From assembly GCA_951804985.1 (NCBI GenBank), contig OX638134.1, positions 79,091,679 to 79,155,678 of the forward strand: a stretch of DNA of 64,000 nt, written 5' to 3'. The position numbers and the translations under genes were made by a program. The notes under the pieces are model-generated. The model did not search any database. It saw only the letters and a list, made by a program, of their open reading frames with translations, and was not told where the DNA came from. This DNA comes from Dryomyza anilis (Eukaryota; Arthropoda; Insecta; Diptera; Dryomyzidae). This document shows positions 35,452 through 48,069 of the stretch, in pieces; the first letter of the stretch is position 1; every line of letters begins with the position of its first letter.

Positions 35452-36506
35452 TAAGGTTGCCAACCGAAAATTCACACGAAAAATCACTAAATCACACTGA
35501 AATCACTCGTGCGACTTTTTCATGAAAAAGACTCATATTGAGAAAAATCACACTAAATCACACAGTGCGATAAATCACACAAAAATCTCATATCGTGATA
35601 AATCACCCACGTATACTAGAATATAAAATTCATAATAATAGTTGTAATTTTATTATTTGCAAATAGTTTTCTTCCTATTATTTCAATTCATTAATTAACT
35701 TATTTATTTTTCTTACCAATAGGTACGTAAAAAAATCTTTAATTATAGTGGAAAATATATACAAAATAAAATACATTTGTAATACATTATTTAATCATTT
35801 AATGCTTAATTTTATATCTTTTTAATTTCTTTAAAGCACTTGCAATTTTCAGTTAGTCGTTTGGCATGTTGTATGCTCGAAAGCATATCTGTAGAAAGGC
35901 GGTTTCTACTTGTAGAACTGTTTGCGAGAAAAAATTATATGTAATCGGATTTTCGATATTTTTATTATTTTATACAGAAATAAAAACATATACATATTAG
36001 GACTATTTTTATATATAAATACATATACAGGTACAACATGTTGTCTACCTAAAATATATTTATTTAATCGTCAAGATTTTTCTTCTTTTCAATGCGGAAT
36101 ATTCTAGTTCGTTGCGGAACGTTATCACGATGATAATTTTCTAAAATATTTGATCCTAATAAACAATCCTAGGGGTGAAAAAGCTAAAAGATGTGTTAAA
36201 TAACCCTAACACATCATCACCCTAATATTCATCATTTACATTAATTATACAATACTCAAATTAAATAAATAATAGAAAAAATAAACCAATATCACACCCT
36301 GTGAAAAATTACACAAATATCGCACGAAATCAAAAGGAGTGAAAAATCACACAAAAATCACACAAAATCACTCGGTGTGAAAAATCACACAAATCACGAA
36401 TTCACGCAAATATCTCATGAGAGACTCAAAATCACGCTAGACTCACAAATCCCACATCGTGTAAAAAATCACTATTTGAGATTTATCTCCCAAAGTTGGC
36501 AACGAT
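35452..36506. mobile_element. Fold-back element with AATCACAC arrays and 9-bp TSD
   Basis: A 1055-bp element with inverted ends carrying GTTGCCAAC / GTTGGCAAC, flanked by a perfect 9-bp direct repeat GCATGGGCG (35443-35451, 36507-36515). Subterminal tracts on both sides are made of AAATCACAC/AAAAATCACAC repeats (35475-35610 and 36290-36480). The interior is AT-rich with no transposase. A 9-bp TSD fits Mutator-like elements best, but the family is not established. Confidence 0.75.
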
Positions 36507-36593
36507 GCATGGGCGATAGTTAAATGCCGCACCCATTCTGTGAGATCGATCAAATTTCGATGATATAATTCCAGATATTTTCCGGATAATTTG

Positions 36594-36700
36594 CACCCAG
36601 AAAAAAAAAAAAACCCTCAAATTCTTTAAAAATTGATCAATTCTATTGACTATTTTTAGTAGTAAAAAACTATTATTTATATAGTATTTTTTTCTGGATG
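36594..36700. mobile_element. CACCCAGAAAAA MITE, short copy
   Basis: Starts CACCCAGAAAAAAA and ends TTTTTTTCTGGATG, matching the ends of the 222-bp element at 46699-46920 and sharing the internal ACCCTCAAAT/TCCCTCAAAT segment. No TA flank is kept, so one end may be eroded. Confidence 0.65.
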
Positions 36701-37265
36701 AGCTATACTAATTTCTATTATTTAAGTTATATGGTAGTCCTACTATAAATCAAATATAGAATTTTAATTTTAGCCTATGTCAAAAATTTTAAACTGCTCG
36801 GTTGATGTCTTGAAAATAATTTCGAAATTTATGTTTTTCCAGTCTGTTATTTATTTCGGTATTGTCATGAAATAAATGCGAGAAAATGGAGAATTCACAC
36901 GATATTTGACATTTTATCATAGCGATATCGAAGTAGTTAGATATCGATACATTCTATCGAATGTACCTCGGTACGGGACAATTTTTTTGAAATCGATACG
37001 ATATAAAACATAAATATTATCAAAATTCGAGATTGCTTCGAAAGTAGTGCAATTTCGATGCGATAAATATCGTAACATGTTAAAGAAATTGAATGAACGA
37101 GACATTTAAAAATTAAAAAAAAAACAATTAAAAAAACGATATCAAATTTTTTTATCGAAATTATACGAACAATCTTCGAGGCATCGGAGGTCTCCGAGAT
37201 ATGGCAGACTGGGTTGTTATTTTTTTTCACCGAACAAATTTAAATTTTTCACAAAATTCAAAATT
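36701..37265. other. Intron sequence rich in ATCGATA/TCGAAAT motifs
   Basis: The part at 36895-37200 repeats ATATCGA, TATCGAT and CGAGAT motifs in the style of the CCCAGT-ended elements and may be a relic of one. No exon is supported. Confidence 0.4.
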
Positions 37266-37420
37266 AAACGAGTTGGGAAAGTTAGGTCACATGGGGCGGA
37301 TTTTTATAGTCGGTCGGGCCTCACTATGGAATACCCTACACCTCGACACGCCTCCTAAGGCGCGTTACAATATATGTACAAAGTTAATATACCCTGTACC
37401 TCATAGGTGTAGGGTATAAA
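37266..37420 (-). mobile_element. DINE-1-like element, short copy
   Basis: Both family ends are present (AAACGAGTTGGGAAAGTTAG and TAGGTGTAGGGTATAAA on the plus strand), but the centre is deleted: CGACACGCCTCCTAAGGCGC follows almost directly after the AATACCCTACACC block. It belongs to the same subtype as 47041-47764. Confidence 0.8.
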
Positions 37421-37569
37421 TATGAGAAATAAAAGGTGCATGTCTGGGATGTTTATAATTCGAAAATCAAAAATTGTCTGGTTGATAAAAGAAAAAACCC
37501 GAGACTATAGTAGCGGCTGTTTCGAAGTAGCTGCTGTTTTCAAACATAGTCTTGTTTGTTGATAAACTA

Positions 37570-38748
37570 CCCAGTATACCACGAACGGAGCCTCCAGAGT
37601 ATCGAACAATTCTCGAAGTGGCTTCGAGAAAATTATCGTAATCTCGTTATTATATCGAAACTAATTTTTAATGATTTTTGTATTCAAATGTTTAGAAGGT
37701 TTCTGAAATGTCTACGAGAAAAACATTGATCTCGTTGTTATATCGAAACTAATTTTTAAAGATTTTCGCATTCAGTTGTATCTCCTTTCAGGTACATGCC
37801 TGATTTTGTCTGCTGGCTATAATTTTGGTAACGATATGCTGGTCCGAACAGTTGGAACACCCTTTTGCGTTCAAGTAATGTCAGTGTCCGGTCAGAGTTA
37901 GGTCAATTTCTTTATTATAAAAGCAACGACTTTCGTTTTTTTGTTAATAAATGTTCGAACTCATGATTGCGACTCATTTCCGATTTTAAAAATAAGGTCA
38001 CCAGGTGTCAAGTGACCTTTTCTTTATGGCTGTATTTAATTTTGTTTAAAATAAATAGAGTGGACATTATTTGTTTATATTTTTATGTTAGTTTCACTTT
38101 ATTTCATTAAAAATAAATGTATGAAAATAGTGAGCTTTGAATTTTCAATTTTTATTTATTTTTGTGTTTAATGTCAGAAATATTTTCGTTCAGAAATAAA
38201 AAAAAAAATTTAAACACATGCTAAGTTCGTAGACTCATCTTTCAAATCTATTTTGTTTAAATTGAAATTGAATAAGAAAATAATATACTACAAATTAATA
38301 TAGGAGCAACTGACAGAAAATAAAATGCAATGGAAAATGATGATGGTTAGTAATTGTATTACGAAATTAAATTCAATAGAACAAAAAAAATATATTAATG
38401 CGATGGTGTCGACCATGATGCGAAGGACATAATAAAAAAATAGAGAGAAGAGATAGGTATAAAAATTTCTTTATCATTTTTTCGGTTTTTTTATTGTCAT
38501 ATATAGATGACGCATTTATTTAAACCAATCATAAAAACCCATTCTGTAGTCAAGAGCTTCTAGAACGCGTCGAATCTGAAATAATTCTCGTGACGAGAAA
38601 CCTTCATTATCTCGGTTCGATGTCGGCCGACCGTTTTGGTAGAAATTTTACTATATTATCATTGCGAGAAATGGCATCGATATCGGAAAAATTCTTCGAA
38701 ATTTCGCAATATTTTCGTTACGATATCGAAACAGTTTGGTATACTGGG
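37570..38748. mobile_element. CCCAGTATACCA-ended TA element
   Basis: A 1179-bp element with perfect 12-bp inverted ends CCCAGTATACCA, flanked by TA on both sides (37568-37569, 38749-38750), as in Tc1/mariner-class insertions. The interior has a direct repeat about 90 bp apart (ATATCGAAACTAATTTTTAA at 37652 and 37740) and many TCTCGA/ATCTCG motifs. There is no transposase frame. Confidence 0.75.
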
Positions 38749-40536
38749 TACATATAGCAATAGCGAAAAATGTCTTTTCTAAAAATATTTATTTTATAAA
38801 AAAAGTTTACCAACAAAAATATAGGTACCTATAATTAACAAAAAAAAATTTAATATTTTTTTTGTAAATAAAAAAAAAATTATTTCAAAAATTCGAAATG
38901 TTTTTTTTGAAAAATTCGGTGTTTAAAAATATCAAATTAAACATGAAAATCATTATATTTCAATTCAATGAATGAAATCTTCCATATTATGAATCTGGGA
39001 GTTGGTGAACAAAATTCATCATATTTATGAATAAAATCATCACATTGAAGTTTTTTTTACTGTGTTCAAAATTTGACGTCAAGAAAAAATTCATCAATAT
39101 GATGTACCCACTCGTATATGTCGTCATCCTGAAGTTGTAATGTCGTATATCGTAAAATAATCCTATAAATATATGACATTATAATTCAGGGACGACGATA
39201 TGTCTTCTGTTTTTGTTCATTAATATGATGAATCGTAGATATTCTTCGCATGCACTTTGTCAAATTGATGAACATATTTTAGTCATTCATCAAATAGATG
39301 ATCGACTTACGGGTCGACTTTAGTTTTTAATAAATATTATCTATTGAAAAAAATTCAGTATGAAATTAATATAAATAAATTAATATTATGAATTGTTCTT
39401 CAATAGAATTCAGTATGCATCAATATGATGAATATTTTTTGTACTGTGTATATTAAAAATTTAAATTAATACAAACATCATTTGTAAAAGGTACTTAAAG
39501 CAGATTACAACATCATTCTGTTTAAATGTTCATTCATTTTATAAATATAAAGATTCATAAAATGTAAAGATGTGCTTTCCAACACTCATCGTGCTGGAAG
39601 ACAGACAAAGTAAACACTTCAAAGTTAAACACGGAGCATGTGTTTGATTTAGGAACACAGCCACACATGTATATATATGCTATACATATTTGTATGTGTT
39701 AAACACAGATGCGGATGTACGTAGACAGTATGTGTTGTGCCGCATGAATGCAAATTAATACTTCTTGGCATCAAGAAGTTTCCCCGCTGAATAGCAAACA
39801 AACACACGCTGCTATCCTTGGAAAAGTCAGGAGCGAAGTAAGCAGAAAGACATTGTTAGTTAAAAAGAAGAACAAGAAAATGATAAAAAGTGAAGAAGGG
39901 CGAAGAAGCTGAAAAGTCCTACTAGTTACAACATTTCTAAGTAGCACAAGAAACAGCAACATTTGAGCCACGGATTAAGTATCAAATACATTTTCAGTTA
40001 AAACTGTTGACTTTTGAGATTTATTTTATTTATATAAAAAAAGACATATGTGACACATATATATGTGGTACGTGCTAACATAAGCAGTACTTATATCGTA
40101 CTTGTTTTATTTGTTTCTTGTTGCCTTCATGGCAGACTTTATGTGTCTTGTCTTGAGGCCACTTGCAGCCAATTACTTCACGTTTTAATTTATTGCAAAG
40201 ATTTATCATTGTTTATTTATTGGTCTTACAAAGGAAAAGCAAATAGTGCCAATTACTGGAAAAACCATTTTCCAAGCTATTGATTTAAAATTAAATTCGA
40301 TGCTTGTAAGTCGAAGATTATGCTGCTTATTTTTGGAGGCTCCTCAATTGTTATTTATTTAATTTTAGATTTTATTGGAAAATGTATTTTAATTTAAAAA
40401 TATATAACGTTCTAAACGACATTTATCTGAAATTAAACCTTAAACTATGCAATGCCGTAAAAAGTCAGAAAATTTTAATATATTCTTGCATATTTTACTG
40501 CTGTAATTTGATGTTAATAAATTAATATATTAATAA
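38749..40536. other. GPCR intron, mixed
   Basis: 38940-39445 is rich in ATGAAT/TTCAT motifs like 21349-22084. 39570-40300 is low-copy and more GC-balanced, with an 8-bp hairpin ACTTCTTG/CAAGAAGT near 39761. No exon that would fit the receptor in phase is seen. Confidence 0.45.
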
Positions 40537-43500
40537 ATAAATAAATTAATAAATTAATAAATTAATAAATTAATAAATTAATAAATTAATAAATTAATAA
40601 ATTAATAAATTAATAAATTAATAAATTAATAAATTAATAAATTAATAAATTAATAAATTAATAAATTAATAAATTAATAAATTAATAAATTAAAAAATTA
40701 ATAAATTAATAAATTAATAAATTAATAAATTAATAAATTAATAAATTAATAAATTAATAAATTAATAAATTAATAAATTAATAAATTAATAAATTAATAA
40801 ATTAATAAATTAATAAATTAATAAATTAATAAATTAATAAATTAATAAATTAATAAATTAATAAATTAATAAATTAATAAATTAATAAATTAATAAATTA
40901 ATAAATTAATAAATTAATAAATTAATAAATTAATAAATTAATAAATTAATAAATTAATAAATTAATAAATTAATAAATTAATAAATTAATAAATTAATAA
41001 ATTAATAAATTAATAAATTAATAAATTAATAAATTAATAAATTAATAAATTAATAAATTAATAAATTAATAAATTAATAAATTAATAAATTAATAAATTA
41101 ATAAATTAATAAATTAATAAATTAATAAATTAATAAATTAATAAATTAATAAATTAATAAATTAATAAATTAATAAATTAATAAATTAATAAATTAATAA
41201 ATTAATAAATTAATAAATTAATAAATTAATAAATTAATAAATTAATAAATTAATAAATTAATAAATTAATAAATTAATAAATTAATAAATTAATAAATTA
41301 ATAAATTAATAAATTAATAAATTAATAAATTAATAAATTAATAAATTAATAAATTAATAAATTAATAAATTAATAAATTAATAAATTAATAAATTAATAA
41401 ATTAATAAATTAATAAATTAATAAATTAATAAATTAATAAATTAATAAATTAATAAATTAATAAATTAATAAATTAATAAATTAATAAATTAATAAATTA
41501 ATAAATTAATAAATTAATAAATTAATAAATTAATAAATTAATAAATTAATAAATTAATAAATTAATAAATTAATAAATTAATAAATTAATAAATTAATAA
41601 ATTAATAAATTAATAAATTAATAAATTAATAAATTAATAAATTAATAAATTAATAAATTAATAAATTAATAAATTAATAAATTAATAAATTAATAAATTA
41701 ATAAATTAATAAATTAATAAATTAATAAATTAATAAATTAATAAATTAATAAATTAATAAATTAATAAATTAATAAATTAATAAATTAATAAATTAATAA
41801 ATTAATAAATTAATAAATTAATAAATTAATAAATTAATAAATTAATAAATTAATAAATTAATAAATTAATAAATTAATAAATTAATAAATTAATAAATTA
41901 ATAAATTAATAAATTAATAAATTAATAAATTAATAAATTAATAAATTAATAAATTAATAAATTAATAAATTAATAAATTAATAAATTAATAAATTAATAA
42001 ATTAATAAATTAATAAATTAATAAATTAATAAATTAATAAATTAATAAATTAATAAATTAATAAATTAATAAATTAATAAATTAATAAATTAATAAATTA
42101 ATAAATTAATAAATTAATAAATTAATAAATTAATAAATTAATAAATTAATAAATTAATAAATTAATAAATTAATAAATTAATAAATTAATAAATTAATAA
42201 ATTAATAAATTAATAAATTAATAAATTAATAAATTAATAAATTAATAAATTAATAAATTAATAAATTAATAAATTAATAAATTAATAAATTAATAAATTA
42301 ATAAATTAATAAATTAATAAATTAATAAATTAATAAATTAATAAATTAATAAATTAATAAATTAATAAATTAATAAATTAATAAATTAATAAATTAATAA
42401 ATTAATAAATTAATAAATTAATAAATTAATAAATTAATAAATTAATAAATTAATAAATTAATAAATTAATAAATTAATAAATTAATAAATTAATAAATTA
42501 ATAAATTAATAAATTAATAAATTAATAAATTAATAAATTAATAAATTAATAAATTAATAAATTAATAAATTAATAAATTAATAAATTAATAAATTAATAA
42601 ATTAATAAATTAATAAATTAATAAATTAATAAATTAATAAATTAATAAATTAATAAATTAATAAATTAATAAATTAATAAATTAATAAATTAATAAATTA
42701 ATAAATTAATAAATTAATAAATTAATAAATTAATAAATTAATAAATTAATAAATTAATAAATTAATAAATTAATAAATTAATAAATTAATAAATTAATAA
42801 ATTAATAAATTAATAAATTAATAAATTAATAAATTAATAAATTAATAAATTAATAAATTAATAAATTAATAAATTAATAAATTAATAAATTAATAAATTA
42901 ATAAATTAATAAATTAATAAATTAATAAATTAATAAATTAATAAATTAATAAATTAATAAATTAATAAATTAATAAATTAATAAATTAATAAATTAATAA
43001 ATTAATAAATTAATAAATTAATAAATTAATAAATTAATAAATTAATAAATTAATAAATTAATAAATTAATAAATTAATAAATTAATAAATTAATAAATTA
43101 ATAAATTAATAAATTAATAAATTAATAAATTAATAAATTAATAAATTAATAAATTAATAAATTAATAAATTAATAAATTAATAAATTAATAAATTAATAA
43201 ATTAATAAATTAATAAATTAATAAATTAATAAATTAATAAATTAATAAATTAATAAATTAATAAATTAATAAATTAATAAATTAATAAATTAATAAATTA
43301 ATAAATTAATAAATTAATAAATTAATAAATTAATAAATTAATAAATTAATAAATTAATAAATTAATAAATTAATAAATTAATAAATTAATAAATTAATAA
43401 ATTAATAAATTAATAAATTAATAAATTAATAAATTAATAAATTAATAAATTAATAAATTAATAAATTAATAAATTAATAAATTAATAAATTAATAAATTA

Positions 43501-44010
43501 ATAAATTAATAAATTAATAAATTAATAAATTAATAAATTAATAAATTAATAAATTAATAAATTAATAAATTAATAAATTAATAAATTAATAAATTAATAA
43601 ATTAATAAATTAATAAATTAATAAATTAATAAATTAATAAATTAATAAATTAATAAATTAATAAATTAATAAATTAATAAATTAATAAATTAATAAATTA
43701 ATAAATTAATAAATTAATAAATTAATAAATTAATAAATTAATAAATTAATAAATTAATAAATTAATAAATTAATAAATTAATAAATTAATAAATTAATAA
43801 ATTAATAAATTAATAAATTAATATATTAATAAATTAATAAATTAATAAATTAATAAATTAATAAATTAATAAATTAATAAATTAATAAATTAATAAATTA
43901 ATAAATTAATAAATTAATAAATTAATAAATTAATAAATTAATAAATTAATAAATTAATAAATTAATAAATTAATAAATTAATAAATTAATAAATTAATAA
44001 ATTAATAAAT
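40537..44010. repeat. 3.47-kb 8-bp satellite (ATTAATAA)n
   Basis: About 434 copies of ATTAATAA. I see only two substitutions in the array, T to A at 40694 and A to T at 43824, one near each edge, leaving about 3.1 kb apparently perfect between them. The left flank shows imperfect TAATAAATAAATAAATTAA seed sequence, the right flank ACAAAAAATTAATAAG. It is GC-free and lies in the receptor intron. Confidence 0.97.
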
Positions 44011-45590
44011 ACAAAAAATTAATAAGTAAAACGCAAAATTTATACAACAAAAAACATCAAAATAATTTCCGCACAGTTTTACATTATTACAGACTGCCCA
44101 AAACTATGCAATACAAAACACAAACAGCTGTTTTTGCTGTTATCAGCAAATATGGCCGCCAGTTAAAATAACAGCTGTAACAAAAACATTTTTATGTCAA
44201 CTGTCTGCCTGTCAATTTTTGGCAGTCAGCTTTTTTTAGACATCTTTCTAATCTGCGCAAAATGTCAGAAACTTTATGATAAACTGTTAAAATTTGTAAA
44301 GTTGTCAACGCTTCATAGACAACCGCAAAAGTAAGATTTATTATTTTTGTGCATTTTTCATTTATTATTTTTTTTTATATATATTTTTTCATTTTTAAGC
44401 CGATCAGCAAGTAAATTCTTAAACAAATCTTTATCAGTGTCACATTTAATTAAAGCTATCCCAAAAAAACTTCTAAAGCAGCCAGCGCTAAATATAGCTA
44501 CCTAAAAGTATGCCAAAGTCTGGAGCTCCTGCTGCTGCTTTGTGTTGCCTACCGCAAGGCGCATAATTAAAATTACTGTTAAATCAAGCGTTGTCTCTAC
44601 ATTGACAGTTGAGCACTTTTGTGTGAGTTTTGAAAACACTTTTGACGTTAATTTTCCACGGCATTGTATTTCAGGCATACCAACCAAACAGCCACCCAAC
44701 GAAAGTTTTGCAATCACAAATCTCACCACATGTTGTCGACATACTTGAGTAAATATTTTTGCTCACTTCAGGTTAAGTTGAACCATTGAAAGGAGGCATA
44801 AAATATATAAAAAAAAAATTTTCAAAAATTTTCCGCCAGCAGTTTATATATGATTCAAGTTCGATTAAAAAGTTTTATTCAATCCGTTTGTCTTTTATTT
44901 TTTTATTTTTCAACTGCTTCAACGCAGTCAGTCGATTTTCTTTAGCATTGTTATAAAATTCGTTTATTTTGCGCTCTCTTTTCTCAAATGACACACTTTG
45001 AAATTTTAATTTCCTTTTCAGGGCTTCGTTTCAATATGGTTCTCATATACAGGCTCATTATAGAAAAAGCTTTTGTCATTGATAGGCAGCACTTGATACT
45101 TTTCCGGTTGAATTAACTTTTTGTGGGTGCAAATTTTTGAGTTTAATTGAAGCTGTAATTTTCGAAAATGGTATTTGATACAATTGTTTTAATTGGGCTT
45201 TTATACTGTAACAATTGTTTTATATTTAATCAAATTAAATGTATCATGTATTGCAAAAACCTTTGGATATTTAATTTGCCAAATCGATTAACTTCGTAAA
45301 ACACAAAGTGCCGACATGTGACAAATTCGATTTAGCAAATAGGCGGGGTATTTAATAATACTACTAATAGGAGTTTCCATACATAACAGCAATTCAAGGG
45401 TACTAATTTGTGCTTTTTTAAAAAGTTTTTAAGAAAATTGTAATTGCAATTCGAAACTCTGTTTTTAAAATATAAAATTACAGAATTTTATAGAATTTTT
45501 AGTGCAATTTTACTTCTAATTGCCAATCAAAATTGAAATATACAATTAAAAACAAGTACTCCAATTAGTTTACAAGATATTTGGTTCGAC
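44011..45590. other. Low-copy GPCR intron sequence
   Basis: 44090-44340 and 44480-44760 are GC-balanced, non-repetitive and contain repeated CAGCTG E-boxes (around 44127 and 44172). They could hold regulatory elements. No exon consistent with the receptor was found. Confidence 0.45.
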
Positions 45591-45594
45591 AGTG

Positions 45595-45780
45595 TAATGT
45601 AGAAGTTTGTGAAAACTTCTGGAATCCGCATGTGCGCTGCATATGAGTGTAGGGCAGATAGCCTACAAGCAAGCTGCACACTCATGTGAAGTGTAGAAGT
45701 TTGTGGAAAGTTCTAGAAGTTGACTCGGCAGTATATAAATGGCCGAGCACAGCTCGTGAACGAACAATGTTCAGTTTAAT
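45595..45780 (+). promoter_or_regulatory. Heat-shock-type promoter: two HSE clusters and a TATA box
   Basis: At 45696-45719 the sequence GAAGTTTGTGGAAAGTTC continues to TAGAA, giving five alternating GAA/TTC pentamer cores at 5-bp spacing with one mismatch. A related cluster at 45602-45625 has two mismatches. TATATAAAT lies at 45732-45740, about 14 bp after the second cluster, and TCAGTT at 45771 could be an initiator. Trimeric or longer HSE arrays just upstream of TATA are the hallmark of heat-shock genes and of some stress-responsive LTRs. No coding frame follows. It could be the promoter of a non-coding RNA or part of a solo LTR. Confidence 0.6.
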
Positions 45781-45839
45781 TATAAAGCAGCAATTGCTAG
45801 AAGCGTTTGTAAAGTTGTTAGATAAATTGAATTAATATA

Positions 45840-46050
45840 CAGTGTGTGACAAAACAAAAACAACTTTCCATTTAACTCTTCGTGCTCCATTTCAGCATTT
45901 TGTAGTAAGTTTAGGAATATTTGAGACCAGGAAGATTAATTTTTTAAAAATAATCCAAATAATGTTGTCTTTTAATATATTTAAGTGAATACTCAGTTTT
46001 TATTTAGATATAAATAGTTCAACAAATTGTTTTAGTATTGTCACACACTG
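45840..46050. mobile_element. CAGTGTGTGACAA MITE with TA target site
   Basis: A 211-bp element with inverted ends CAGTGTGTGACAA/TTGTCACACACTG, each next to TA (45838-45839, 46051-46052). A CAGT start and TA duplication are typical of Tc1/mariner-related MITEs. It interrupts the sequence just downstream of the heat-shock-type promoter. Confidence 0.8.
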
Positions 46051-46698
46051 TAGTATACTATTAGTATTAAAATCAAAAATAAAAGTTTTTTATATAATAA
46101 TTGACTGAATTTTGAATATTTTTTAAGCACAAACAGCACAAATTGAGTATCATTCTAATATAATTAAAATTATTTCAAACAAAAAAATAATTGACTTAGT
46201 TTTTTAGTGTTTGTTTTATAGCACAAATAGCACAAGTTGAGTATCGTTCTAATATGTCCAGATTATTTTGTAGTTTTGTATTCGATAAATATAAACTATT
46301 GTTAACCGCCCTTTTGTAGCACAAGCCAAACACAATACATCACAAATTCATATCTGTTATTTTCGTTTTATACCACAAGCAGCACAAGTTGAGTAAAATC
46401 CATCATAAACATGGGACATTTATTTATTAAAATGCCATACAGTTTTTCTGATCAATACTAGTTAGTTTTTACTATGGGTTGGAAGCACAACCAGCACAAT
46501 TCAATCCTAAATCAGCAGAAATATAAGAAAAAAAAATATAAGAAAATCCAAAATTTTATTATAATTATTATTTTGCTGAATTTGACTATTTTTTTTCTAT
46601 AGCACATATCACACAAGATGCACAATTCAGTACAAACAGAATGACATAAAAAAACTATACTCACCCTATACATATTCATATTTTAATAAAATGAACTA

Positions 46699-46920
46699 CA
46701 CCCAGAAAAAAATACTAAATAAATAATAGTTTTTTAACTATTAAAAATAGTCAATATGATAAATTATTATTTTAATAGAAAAATACCATTAAATACTAGC
46801 AAATACCATGATATTTCAATTGAGTTTATATGAAAAGATTAATTTTTTTGTATACTATTAAATCAATAATTGTCCTATTGACCAATTTTAACTTGATTTG
46901 AGGGAATTTTTTTCTGGGTG
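46699..46920. mobile_element. CACCCAGAAAAA MITE, full copy
   Basis: A 222-bp AT-rich element with inverted ends CACCCAGAAAAAAAT / ATTTTTTTCTGGGTG and TA on both sides (46697-46698, 46921-46922). It has no coding capacity. Confidence 0.8.
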
Positions 46921-47040
46921 TATATATTTGAATTTTTGCTGGTAGAACAATAGCACAAACCGAGCACAACACAGCTCAATATACATTTTTTTTATAAACT
47001 CAAAATGGCACAAATATAAAAAAAGAATAAGATAAATAAT

Positions 47041-47764
47041 AAACGAGTTGGGAAAGTTAGGTCACATGGGTAAGTTCGGTCACATGGGGCGGATTTTTAT
47101 AGTCGGTCGGGCCCGACTGTGGAATACCCTACACCTTTGGTGGGGATATTAATGTGGGATATTTAATTGCATAGCTTAATTTTAAAGTTTTTAATTATGC
47201 TGAACCTCCCCACCCTCAGAATATTATTCATAAATCAGAAATTTACGTCTTATATCCCCATAAATTAAAAAATTTATATAAAGTATAAACAACTAAAAAA
47301 AAAATTGAAAAATATAATTGGGCGGACCACGCCTATATTTAAAATTTTGAAAGGCTAATATTTCATAGATTATATTTTAATAATTTACGGATCAAATTTC
47401 CACTATGAAAACCCGGGAAATAATGAAAAAAAAAAGTGGGAGGATCACGCCCATTTTTGGACCACATATTTATAGGTGAATTATAACAATACATTTTAAA
47501 TTTTATAACTATACCTTGAATACTTTTCGAGTTATTAGTTCCGAAAGAATTACATAAAATTGACTTGTATGGGAGGTGGGCGTGTCCGTTGACCGATTTG
47601 GCTCATTTTCAAACTCAGTTCCTACTTGACATGGCTAAACGGACTCGGGTAGTGATGCTGATCAAGAATATATATACTTTTCCATACCGGACACGCCTCC
47701 TAAGGGGCGTTACAATATATGCACAAAGTTAATATACCCTGTACCTCATAGGTGTAGGGTATAA
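47041..47764 (-). mobile_element. DINE-1-like element, near-complete copy 1
   Basis: About 724 bp. On the minus strand it begins TATACCCTACACCTATGAGG, passes GTAACGCCCCTTAGGAGGCG and TATATATATTCTTGATCAGC, and ends CTTTCCCAACTCGTTT. It aligns along its length with 62061-62826 in opposite orientation, including the GGGCGTGATC segment. The near end carries two versions of the TCACATGGG block (47062, 47082). Confidence 0.87.
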
Positions 47765-48069
47765 AAAAAGTGATGTGATAACATTCATTAAAAATGTTCT
47801 CTTTAATATTTTTTATTTTCCTTTTATAGCAGAAAATGTGCACAACTCAGCACAAACATAAAATAAATATATAATACTTATAGAATCGCTGGATAACTTT
47901 TAGCCAATATTTTGAGCAATTTTTATGGAAATTTTATACTAACTTGAACTCTTTTTTGAGAGCGCAAAAAATATGAACCGACCCAAATTTAGCACAATTT
48001 ACATTTTGTTTTATATCAAAATAGCACAATTTGCAAAAATTTTATAAAATATATATATACTTCATATTA

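Larger units (their letters stand above)
46100..48060 (+). repeat. Degenerate ~100-bp tandem repeat with AGCACAA boxes
   Basis: A box of the form TTATAGCACAAACAGCACAA, often followed by GTTGAGTA, recurs near 46126, 46219, 46317, 46371, 46482, 46600, 46950, 47827 and 47979. Spacing is about 54-120 bp where uninterrupted. Two later insertions split the tract: the CACCCAG MITE (46699-46920) and a DINE-1-like element (47041-47764). Confidence 0.7.

Noticed and set aside
46100..48060. Direct hsr-omega orthologue
   Set aside because: The repeat unit lacks the ATAGGTAGG nonamer known from Drosophila hsr-omega and the locus sits in a GPCR intron. Only the general architecture is similar.
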